From positions 1-22,661 of IMG/VR virus record IMGVR_UViG_3300049431_000009: 22,661 nucleotides of DNA; one strand, written 5' to 3'. Below are positions 13,714 to 21,430 of the stretch, in pieces. Origin of the DNA: a virus. The position numbers were made by a program, and so were the translations under genes. Below the pieces are notes generated by a model. The model had not been told where the DNA came from, made no database searches, and saw nothing but the letters and a program-made list of their open reading frames with translations. Every line of letters starts with the position of its first letter. Positions within the stretch are counted from its first letter, which is position 1.

Positions 13714-13950
13714 ATGCACAGCGTAGATGTGTTGTTTGGTCAGTACCGGAAGTCAAAGACAGGTGAACGGTTTGGACAGTGGTTCGTCAATCGTTATGTC
13801 AAAGACGAAGGTAATGATCCAGATCTGAAAACGCTTTTCTATGCTCCTTCTCATGAAGCATATGTCAGTCTCAGGCACTGGCTGACACGAAATGATTATG
13901 CTTGGACACTACCGACACCTTACCGAAACCTAGACACATTGGAGATATAG
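13714..13950 (+). CDS. Hypothetical 78-residue protein ending at TAG (or 102 residues by readthrough)
   Basis: I do not recognise this protein. It starts at ATG 13714 with an AGGAG site and encodes a mixed hydrophilic domain (VLFGQYRKSKTGERFGQWFVNRYVK, then YVSLRHWLTRNDYAW). The frame meets TAG at 13948-13950, one base before the kinase ATG (13952). In this genome TAG is normally sense; readthrough would add 24 residues plus the TAG residue and end at TGA 14029-14031 inside the kinase gene in another frame. The junction spacing looks like a true gene end, which makes this the only gene where TAG may act as a stop. Confidence 0.7.
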   Translation: MHSVDVLFGQYRKSKTGERFGQWFVNRYVKDEGNDPDLKTLFYAPSHEAYVSLRHWLTRNDYAWTLPTPYRNLDTLEI

Positions 13951-13951
13951 A

Positions 13952-14353
13952 ATGAGCAAGACCCTTTGGATTCTCCGTGGCCTGCCCGGCGCTGGCAAGT
14001 CAACCACTGCCCAGAAATTGTCTGAAGCTCTTGGTTGCTGGTACTTTGAAGCCGATCAGTATTTCACTGATCCAGAAGGCAACTACAGCTATGACTCTGC
14101 CAAAATTCATGATGCCCATCTCTGGTGCCAGAATCAGGTTTACAGCCAGATGCGAGTAAATGCCGATGACATCATCGTGTCAAACACGAGTACGACTGCA
14201 AAGGAAATTCAAGTATATACTGACATGGCAGAAGATTTTGGTTACTCTGTTATTTCTATGGTTGTTGAAAATCGTCATGGTCATCAATCAGTGCATGGTG
14301 TACCGGTAGAAATTCTACAGAAAATGAAGCAACGATTTCAGGTGAGTTTATGA
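13952..14353 (+). CDS. P-loop kinase, N4BP2/polynucleotide-kinase-like
   Basis: 133 residues. Walker A is near the start (RGLPGAGKSTTAQKL). Then come EADQYFTDPEGNYSYDSAKIHDAHLWCQNQ and an NTSTTAKEIQVYTDMAEDFGY segment. This is the signature of the AAA_33/N4BP2L1-like kinase family, related to the 5'-hydroxyl kinase domain of T4 Pnk and bacterial Pnkp. Likely reaction: transfer of ATP gamma-phosphate to a nucleic-acid 5' end or a small molecule; the substrate cannot be told from sequence. Its stop overlaps the phosphoesterase start (ATGA), indicating translational coupling. No TAG. Confidence 0.85.
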   Translation: MSKTLWILRGLPGAGKSTTAQKLSEALGCWYFEADQYFTDPEGNYSYDSAKIHDAHLWCQNQVYSQMRVNADDIIVSNTSTTAKEIQVYTDMAEDFGYSVISMVVENRHGHQSVHGVPVEILQKMKQRFQVSL

Positions 14354-14940
14354 GTAATGTACAAGTGACACCGAAGATCTGGTTCTGTTCAGATCTTCAC
14401 TTCCACCACACAAACATCGTGAAGTTTACAGATCGTAAGCTGGTCACCACTCAGGAAGAACACACTGAGTGGCTTATCAGCATCTGGAACAATCAAGTGT
14501 CTGCTGGTGATATCGTCTACCACCTCGGTGACTTCTCGTTCGCTTCCAAGCCAGACAAGATCATCGATGTACTGTCTCGCCTGAAAGGTCAGAAATTTCT
14601 CGTCAAGGGAAATCATGACCGTAGCAAGAACCTGAAGGTGTTGCTTGCAGAAGGTCACATCCAGTGGTTTGGCGACTACAGAGAAATCAGAATTGGTGAA
14701 TTTAGCACTTGCCTTTTCCATTTCCCTATTGTAGCATGGCATCGTCAGCATTTTGGCGCATACCATCTGCATGGTCACTGCCACGGCAGCTACCAGCCAG
14801 AGAAAGGCAAGTGCTTGGATGTTGGTATTGACAATGCTTACAAAGTGTTCGGTGAACACCGTCTCTTCAGTGTAGACGATATCATCGAGTACATGAGCAA
14901 ACGAGAATTGGCTATCGGTGATTATCACCGCGACAGGTAA
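14350..14940 (+). CDS. Calcineurin-like metallophosphoesterase
   Basis: 196 residues with all family motifs in order: D-x-H in CSDLHFHH (about residue 14), GD in YHLGDFSF (about 59), GNHD in VKGNHDRS (about 92), H in FHFPIVAWH, and GHCH in LHGHCHGSYQ (about 142). It binds two metal ions and hydrolyses phosphomono- or diesters. The family includes the 2',3'-phosphatase module of bacterial Pnkp and many phage phosphoesterases. It is coupled to the upstream kinase by a 4-base overlap, which suggests joint action. Stop TAA, no TAG. Confidence 0.92.
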   Translation: MSNVQVTPKIWFCSDLHFHHTNIVKFTDRKLVTTQEEHTEWLISIWNNQVSAGDIVYHLGDFSFASKPDKIIDVLSRLKGQKFLVKGNHDRSKNLKVLLAEGHIQWFGDYREIRIGEFSTCLFHFPIVAWHRQHFGAYHLHGHCHGSYQPEKGKCLDVGIDNAYKVFGEHRLFSVDDIIEYMSKRELAIGDYHRDR

Positions 14941-14944
14941 TGAC

Positions 14945-15193
14945 ATGACACTCAAAATGACCATATCGGTGTATTCCACTACACCGGAAGATACACATAT
15001 TGATGCAGATGTCACATTCTCGCTTGAGAATCGCAAGTGGTCAGATGCCTTACCGCATCTGACCTCGATTCTCCGGCATGCTACATACCAGATCGATCAA
15101 GAGCTTGAGGCAGAAATTCTTCAGCTCGTTGAACAGAAAAGAGTTGAAAAGCTTGAAAAGCTTCGTTATGAATATCTTCGAGACTTGAAATAA
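14945..15193 (+). CDS. Hypothetical 82-residue protein with C-terminal coiled coil
   Basis: ATG at 14945 with AGG upstream; an alternative ATG four codons later is possible. Unrecognised. The first half is beta-like (MTISVYSTTPEDTHIDADVTFSL), the second a long charged helix (QELEAEILQLVEQKRVEKLEKLRYEYL) with heptad-like leucines. Stop TAA. Four bases separate it from the phosphoesterase stop, so it belongs to the same operon. Confidence 0.72.
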   Translation: MTLKMTISVYSTTPEDTHIDADVTFSLENRKWSDALPHLTSILRHATYQIDQELEAEILQLVEQKRVEKLEKLRYEYLRDLK

Positions 15194-15199
15194 GTTTAA

Positions 15200-15276
15200 G
15201 CAGGCATAGTGTTTAACGGTTAGCACAGTGTCCTTCCAAGTCACGAGTTCCGATTCGAATTCGGATGCCTGCTCCA
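15200..15276 (+). tRNA. tRNA-Gly (TCC), outside the main array
   Basis: Acceptor GCAGGCA/TGCCTGC, CCA encoded (discriminator T). Anticodon loop CTTCCAA on GTGTC/GTCAC with a U-U mismatch at 30-40. T arm TCCGA-TTCGAAT-TCGGA. It stands alone 6 bases after a protein gene, 3.7 kb from the array. Confidence 0.92.
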
Positions 15277-15302
15277 ATTAACCACCAAAGAGGAAATGTA
15301 AA

Positions 15303-15677
15303 ATGCCATCCGCACACATCCGTAAGGGTAACGCATGGAAAAATGGATACTCGAACTACAAGACCAAGGGTCAGTACGAGAAGAACCGCAAGCGCGATCT
15401 GAACCATCACTTGGAAGACCATCCAAGTGACAAGGTTGCAGAAAAGGCACTTAGTACCATCAAGTACCGTCGCAAGAAGCCAGCTGCTAAGCAAGGCTGG
15501 GTGACTGGTAAGATCATGTTCGCTATGATGGGTTACATCGGCGTGGACAAGAAGGAAGGCGGTTTCTCTGGACAGCATGCAAAAGCTACCCAGATGAAGA
15601 TTGCGCAGTACATGAAGATGTCTCGCAAGTCACAAAACTCGATCAACCACTCGCCGAAGAAGACAACCAAGAAGTGA
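15303..15677 (+). CDS. Very basic 124-residue hypothetical protein
   Basis: ATG at 15303 with a good AGAGGAAA site. The protein is lysine- and arginine-rich throughout (YEKNRKRDLNHHLEDHPSDKVAEKALSTIKYRRKKPAAKQG, ending NHSPKKTTKK) and has no membrane segment. Strong positive charge suggests nucleic-acid binding or a head-internal protein. The DHPSDKVAEKAL segment recalls small basic proteins I have seen in other large phages, without known function. Stop TGA. It is the last gene before the baseplate operon. Confidence 0.75.
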   Translation: MPSAHIRKGNAWKNGYSNYKTKGQYEKNRKRDLNHHLEDHPSDKVAEKALSTIKYRRKKPAAKQGWVTGKIMFAMMGYIGVDKKEGGFSGQHAKATQMKIAQYMKMSRKSQNSINHSPKKTTKK

Positions 15678-15683
15678 GCAAAT

Positions 15684-15720
15684 CTCCGGTTAAATAAGGT
15701 ATCAACCAGTTTAACCGGAG
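15684..15720 (+). promoter_or_regulatory. 11-bp hairpin holding the ribosome binding site of the baseplate operon
   Basis: CTCCGGTTAAA (15684-15694) pairs perfectly with TTTAACCGGAG (15710-15720). The GGAG in the 3' arm is the only Shine-Dalgarno candidate for the ATG at 15731 (10-base spacing). There is no U-run, so it looks more like a translational gate, or the stem of a weak terminator, than a strong terminator. Confidence 0.5.
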
Positions 15721-15730
15721 TCTCATTGAG

Positions 15731-16687
15731 ATGGGAAGCGTACTACAGTCATAGCCATCGAGAAGTGGTGTAGATAGTAACGGCAATGCCTTTACAACCA
15801 CCAGTGAAATTCCAAGACCGACAACGACAGCTGCAAAAGCTGCGTTGCCACTTGCGACCTCTGTAAAAAATTCTGATCCAGATAGCCCATCGTCGGCTAT
15901 GAAGTCGATTTCTCCGCAACCAACTGTTCTTGACTATTCGAACTTTACCGATGTCGATCCGTACATCGAGATCGTCGGGTATCCGTATGAGCGGTTCATT
16001 CAGGATGGTAGCAACCTGCAAGCGCCAATCGTTCGCGTTCGTCTTCCATTGATTGGTCCGGTTCAGTCTGGTTACAGCATGAACTACACATCGTCTGATA
16101 TGTCATTTGCGTATGACGCTGCTGTCGAGCCTATCAAGAATTTGGCAAACATGGCAGGATTTGATTTCAAAGAAAGAAACAACACGGTTGACATGTTGGG
16201 CGGATCTGCACTGCAAACCGCTTTCAATGCTGCTTCGTTTGGTGGCGAGTTCAGAAACCAACTGGCTAACGAAACTGGTCTTGCTACCAATGGCAGACAG
16301 GAATCTTCTTTTGTCAGTATCGGCATGCGTGACCATTCATTCGATTGGATTCTGGTACCGAGAAACGCTGATGAGACTGCCGTCATCTTGCAAATCATCA
16401 AGTTGATGAAGCTAAACATGCACCCGACTGTTACCGGTATCGGTAATTCATTCCTGAAGTTCCCTACCGAGTTTACCATCGGCTTCTACTCAAGAAAGAA
16501 CAATGGCGAGCGCCTGAACATTCCTGTGATCCCAGATTGCTCGCTGGCATCTTTCAACATCACCTATAACCAGAACGGCGCTGCCAGATTCCATGATGAC
16601 AACACGGCACTGAGCTACAGGCTGTCCATGTCATTTGTCGAAGGCAACCAGCTTACACGCGAAGACATTGAGCGCGGAGACTACTAA
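15731..16687 (+). CDS. Baseplate tail-tube initiator/cap (gp54/gp48-like), TAG at codon 8
   Basis: 318 residues; T4 gp54 is 320. These proteins share the tail-tube fold and start tube polymerisation on the baseplate. TAG at 15752-15754 is codon 8 (MGSVLQS-TAG-PSRSG). Without readthrough only a TTG at 15845 would be available. The N-terminus is a Ser/Thr/Pro linker. The C-terminal tube-like domain shows DHSFDWILVPRNADETAVILQIIKLMKLNMHPTV and then FLKFPTEFTIGFYS, matching the F-F-W-L-P-N--EA--I--II---K--M-P and YPSEF pattern I remember for gp48/gp54. TAA overlaps the next ATG. Confidence 0.75.
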
Positions 16688-17202
16688 TGAAATACTTTCA
16701 AGAGCTTCCACTCGTAGATTATCCGCTACCGTCAGGCGAGCTGGTCAAGGCAACCGATCTCAATATCCGGTACACCTTCACAGACGATGTACTGTCACAG
16801 CCGTTTGCGTTCTACGAGTACCAATGGGGCGACTCGGATACTCCAGACAAGGTTGCCAAGATGTACTACGGTGACTATGACCTTGCATGGCTTGTCATGA
16901 TGTCTGGTCAGTTGTTCGACTGGATCGAAGACCTGCCGGTACCGCAGCGGTTCTTCCAGCCATACCTAGAAAAGAAGTACGGCGTTCCGCTCGAATATCT
17001 GTACACGCAGGTTCATCATTTTGAAGATGAGAACGGCTTTATCGTTGACGAGTTTTCCAATGGCAACCCAGTGTTCGTCTTCGACTATGAAGAAACTCAA
17101 AATGAAAGCAAGCGCGTTGTCAAGCTGATTTCCAAGAGATACCTGAAAGACATCAAGAAAGAATTCAGAGAGAAGTTGCTGGCTATCAGAGAGGTTAACT
17201 GA
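16687..17202 (+). CDS. Baseplate wedge protein, gp53-like
   Basis: 171 residues. T4 gp53 is a wedge subunit (196 residues) that clamps gp25 and gp6. Here the part around YYGDYDLAWLVMMSGQLFDWIEDLPVPQRFFQPYLEKKYG matches the gp53 core (IYGNPQLYWVLLMCND...). The C-terminus RYLKDIKKEFREKLLAI resembles the T4 end (INSFMNDLIRIME). Start and stop overlap both neighbours (TAATG and TGATG). No TAG codons. Confidence 0.75.
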   Translation: MKYFQELPLVDYPLPSGELVKATDLNIRYTFTDDVLSQPFAFYEYQWGDSDTPDKVAKMYYGDYDLAWLVMMSGQLFDWIEDLPVPQRFFQPYLEKKYGVPLEYLYTQVHHFEDENGFIVDEFSNGNPVFVFDYEETQNESKRVVKLISKRYLKDIKKEFREKLLAIREVN

Positions 17203-18443
17203 TGGCATATTACGAACCAAGTACCTGCATACTGGAAGAGCTTGTACTCATCAACTTCAAGGGTGAAGAGCTTGACATCATCCCTACATTCTCTTCTCTG
17301 GAATTGCAAGAAGATATTTTCATGTCTGCGATGGTCGGTGATGTCAGGCTTGTCGAGATGCACGACTTCCAGTAGAACTTTCCGATTGTAGGACAAGAGA
17401 AGTTAAGGATTTCATACAAGACAGTTGAAGATTTTGATCTCATCACTCTCACATTCTCCGTCTACGGGATGTCTGACAAACTCGAAGTCGGTAACGGTAT
17501 GTTTGGGTATACTCTGAACTTTGCTTCCGTCGAGTTCGTTAACAATATTGCAACAAAAACAACGATCTCGATCAATAGACAAGATCCAGTAGGTGTGGTA
17601 AAGCGTGTCTTGAAGGATACACTGGGATCTCGTAAAAAGTTGATAGCTGATGATGTTGGCAATGGGATTGACTTCATTGCACCTAGAATTTCTGGGTTCG
17701 AGTTGATCAACTCGCTTGCTGCTAGGTCATCTGGAAAAGCCGATGGATCATTCGGGTTTCTATTCTTCGAGACTCCGGCAGGGTTCAACTATCGCAACCT
17801 GAACATGCTCAAGCAGCAGAAGCCACAAGAGTACAAGTTCTCTCGTACCGTCAGCGTGAACCCAGATGTTGACCGGATGAGAGTAGTCCAGAACATTCAG
17901 CTTGAGGATGCTGCTAACATCCTTGATCGTATTGACAAGTCTGCGTTCGGCGCGAATATCACCATATTCGATCCACTGAAGCGGGTCGCGTACAGGAAGA
18001 AGATCTCGTACTTTGACCAGCGCGTACAGGACAAGCTTGACAAGATTGAAGGTGATTCTGCAAAGCATTCACTACAGACAAAAGAATTTTCATACACCAA
18101 TCCGTCCAGTGAAATGCTGTTGCCGCTTTCTGATCGATCAATCGGCAAGGTTCAGCGGATGATGCTGATCAACACGCTGGAGTATGGCATCCGGTACAAT
18201 GTCGATATTCCCGGTAATTCAACATTGCATGCAGGTCAGATGATCGACTTGCAGCTGCCTTCTTCTACTGGTGAGGACATCATCAACAACGAAGAAGACC
18301 GCTTCATGACAGGCAACTATCTCGTGACATGCGTGAGGCATAAATTCACAAAGAACAATCATGTCATGTCACTGCAAATCGTCAAGGACAGTTTCAAGAA
18401 TGACCATGACCAATTACAAGCAACATTGAAGAAGCGCATCTAA
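17202..18443 (+). CDS. Baseplate hub protein, gp27-like, one in-frame TAG
   Basis: 413 residues (T4 gp27 is 391) reading through TAG at 17373-17375 (codon 58, DFQ-TAG-NFPIVGQEKLRISYKT). Gp27 trimers form the hub that carries the spike and joins the tail tube. The order of elements fits: a beta-barrel with NFPIVGQEKLRISYKT, FSVYGMSDKL, a middle FLFFETPAGFNYRNLNML, and a C-terminal barrel RYNVDIPGNSTLHAGQMIDLQLPSSTGE followed by FMTGNYLVTCVRHKF. The following gene encodes the spike, as in T4. TAA overlaps the spike ATG. Confidence 0.78.
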
Positions 18444-19234
18444 TGAAACAAGATTTCGGCCAGAACCACTACACCTTCTTCGGTGAGTGTGAATCCAGAA
18501 ATGATCCACTAGAAGCTGGTCGTATTCAGGTCAGGATCTTTGGTCACCACACGCGTGATAGATCAGTTCTTCCAACTGAGATGCTCCCTTGGTGCCAATG
18601 CCTGCTGCCTGTCACTTCTACTGACACGACCATGAGCAATATTCAGATCGGTACCGTAGTCTATGGGTTCTTTCTGGACGGAGAAGACAAGCAGATTCCG
18701 ATGATCACTCATGTGATCGGTGGCCTAGTAGCAGATGGGGTTGCTCACTACTTAGGATATATTGATAAGACGCTCTCAGGCTTCGCTGACGGGCGTTTTA
18801 GGTCAAAGCCTACTCAGGTATTGCCTTTGGAGAAAAACGATCCATACGCGGCTGTGTACCCGTTCAATCACGCGTCTGAGTCTGAGTCTGGTCATGTATT
18901 CGAGGTCGATGACACACCGGGTGCCGAAAGAATCCATGTACTGCACCGGGCTGGTAGCTTTATCGAGATCCACCCAGATGGAAGCATCGTAAAGAGATCA
19001 GCTGCTGATACCTGTGATGTCTCTGTCGGTGACCATGCCACATCTTGCCAGCAAATGCGTGTCGAAGTCGGCGCTGACTATAGCATCAAGGTATCAGGCA
19101 ATGCGGTAATCAATGTCACAGGGAACTCGCAGGAAAAGGTTGGCGGTTCCAAGACCATAGAGGTCGGCGGTGATTTTGTGATCAATGCAGGCGGCTAGAT
19201 TGTCGCCAACGGAAGCCAGATTCATCTGAATTAA
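18443..19234 (+). CDS. Tail spike, gp5/VgrG-like without lysozyme domain, one in-frame TAG
   Basis: 263 residues reading through TAG at 19196-19198. The N-terminal OB fold is clear (CESRNDPLEAGRIQVRIFGHH, then LPWCQCLLPVTS and IGTVVYGFFLDGEDKQIPMITHVIGG). The middle carries the gp5C/VgrG motif EVDDTPGAERIHVLHRAGSFIEIHPDGSIVKRSA, and then come beta-helix repeats of about 8 residues (DYSIKVSGNAVINVTGNSQEKVGG...). The TAG falls inside the last repeats (INAGG-TAG-IVANGSQIHLN), with TAA following. T4 gp5 has a lysozyme domain between these parts; it is absent here. It pierces the host envelope. Confidence 0.85.
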
Positions 19235-19261
19235 ATACGATATTAACTAGGATGCTGACTC

Positions 19262-19642
19262 GTGCCTGCTTACAGATACAAAGACTTCTCACTTTCATTC
19301 AAACCGCATCCCCTTACAGGCGATGTCGTTCGCGTATATGACAAGGATGCTGTCAATCAGTCACTGAAGAACATCATCCTGACGGAGCGCGGAGAGATCC
19401 CATTTTCTGACAGAGGTTCCAACATCAAGTCAAAGTTGTTCGAATTGATGACTCCAGAAACCTCCAGAGAGATCAAAGAAGACATCCTGAGCGCCATCCT
19501 TGCGTATGAACCGAGAGTCATTGTGGATGATGTCATCATCACAGAACTTCCACAGGAAAACTCAATATCAGTGAGCATCGTGTATCGCATCAGAACACTT
19601 GACGAGCTGATCACCTTTACCATATTTTTGAAAAGAGCCTAA
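19262..19642 (+). CDS. Baseplate wedge protein, gp25-like
   Basis: 126 residues (T4 gp25 is 132). Gp25 has a lysozyme-like fold without activity and nucleates the sheath. Recognisable features: DFSLSFKPHPLTGDVVRVYDKDAVNQSLKNIILTERGEIPFSDRGSNIKSKLFE and, later, ILAYEPRVIVDDV. These match the family pattern of an N-terminal D/SF----TG, the conserved L-T--GE-PF---G-----LFE and -EPR. Start is GTG at 19262 with AGGA upstream; a TGA directly upstream excludes extension, and the nearby ATG is out of frame. Stop TAA. No TAG. Confidence 0.87.
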   Translation: MPAYRYKDFSLSFKPHPLTGDVVRVYDKDAVNQSLKNIILTERGEIPFSDRGSNIKSKLFELMTPETSREIKEDILSAILAYEPRVIVDDVIITELPQENSISVSIVYRIRTLDELITFTIFLKRA

Positions 19643-19645
19643 GAC

Positions 19646-21430
19646 ATGCCGACGAATACTGATAGACTGCCTCTGGCTTCTGGTGACTTTAACGACAACC
19701 GGGAAAAGATTAAAGAGTTCCTGAAATCTCAGCCGGAACTTTCCGACTACGATTTCGATGGTAGTGCCATTTCCGTGCTGCTTGATGTGCTTGCATATGA
19801 CAACTACCAGAAAGCATTTTACCTTAACCAGATCGGTAATGAGAGTTTTCTCTCGTCTGCCATCAAGCGCAACTCGATTGTATCGCGAGCCAAGGATCTA
19901 GGGTATTCACCAAGGTCAAAGCGTGCATCTTCTTTCAAATTTGATCTGGTACTCACGGCTCCTAGCCTTACAGCGTCTGCATTTCTCGTCTAGGACAATA
20001 TCAAGTTCAACTCGGACTCATACGCATTTGTTACCAATGACTCTTACCAAGCAGTGCGCCAAGTTGATGGTACCTACCTTGTCAGCAATGTAATTGCATA
20101 TGAGGGCAATCGGCTTTCATACAAGCAGGTTATCTCAGAAACGAATAGAAAGCGCATTAGCATCCCAAACCCAAATGTCGATACCTCTTTGATAAAGGTA
20201 AGCGTAGCATCGGTTGCGAGTCCTACCGAGTTCCTTGAATTCCAAGTAGTTGACAATGTGCTTGATGCCGACTCTGCGACTCGTGGATTCTTCATCGAAG
20301 AGGTTGATAACGGCCTGTATGATATCGTTTTTGGTGACGGTGTATTGCTACAGTCACTTGAAATTGGTGATATTGTTAATGTCTCTTATTTCGTCACGAA
20401 TGCTGAACTTGCTAACAGCCTTTCAGTCCTAAGTCTTGAGACATCGATTGACGGTATAACCTCAGCTGGGTTCGTTTATGATGGAAAGTCTTCAGGTGGT
20501 GCACCGGAAGAAAGCATCGAGTCAGTCAGGGTAAATGCGCCTCTTTTCAGAGAGACATACCAGCGTGCCGTGACTCCTCCAGACTACGAAGTGCTCATCA
20601 AAAAGCTATTCCCGATTGCAGGCGATGTCAAGGCAGTTGGCGGTGAAAAGGTATTGCCGCCTAAGTTTGGCACTGTCGTAATTTTCGTAAAACCGCTATC
20701 TGCCAATTTCTTGACATCACGCGAGAAGGGAGATCTGATTGCTTTCTTGGAAAAGTACAAGACAGTGCTTTCGAAAGTCGAAATCGCCGATCCTGAGTAC
20801 ACCTATGTCATCCCACAGGTTAATATCGAAGCTGACACTAAAAAGACAAGTCAGTCGGCTGGTGAAATCGAGGATGCAATCGAAGCGGGTATTATACAAT
20901 ACAGCAATGACCGTTTTGAAAAGTTCAATGCGGTGTTCAGGCAGTCTAACTTCATCTCGTATGTCGATAAACTGTTCCCATATATCATTTCATCCGCAAC
21001 TAGGTTCTCGATTGAAAAGCGGATCTTCGCCACGCTCAAAAAGAATGTGGCCTACGAGTTTTCCTTTGCAGCTGAAGTAGACGAGTGTACGCTTATCAGC
21101 ACTGAGTTTTCTTACAATGGCATCGACAAGTGCTTCTTCAATGAAGAGCTTGGTATACTGAAGATCATGACGCTTGACACTGATGGCGTGGCTCGTGTCG
21201 TAAATTCAAATGCCGGTACACTTGATCTTTCGACTGGAAAGATGAAGATTTTATCTATTGCGATTGACTCCATTCCAGAAGATGATCGCCTGTATGATGA
21301 GTCATATCAGGACTACTACATCCGCTTCCAAGTGAGTAGCCGCGCAGACTATGTTGGGAAGAATGAGTACAGCATTGTGAAAATTGAATCGCCTGTCGTT
21401 ACAGTGACCAAGACTAGCGGAGTTCTCTAA
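19646..21430 (+). CDS. Baseplate wedge protein, gp6-like, one in-frame TAG
   Basis: 594 residues reading through TAG at 19991-19993 (codon 116). Gp6 (T4: 660 residues) dimerises to form the inner ring of the baseplate. The N-terminal DFDGSAISVLLDVLAYDNYQKAFYLNQIGNESFLSSAIKRNSIVSRAKDLGYSPRS is the hallmark of the gp6/gpJ family. Later come FGDGVLLQSLEIGDIVNVSY, then NAPLFRETYQRAVTPPDYEVLIKKLFP and a C-terminal ring domain with QSNFISYVDKLFP. The interrupted place is SASAFLV-TAG-DNIKFNSDS. TAA overlaps the next ATG. Confidence 0.9.

Noticed and set aside
14389-15036. Long minus-strand frame (215 residues)
   Set aside because: Antisense shadow of the phosphoesterase, whose motifs are all on the plus strand.
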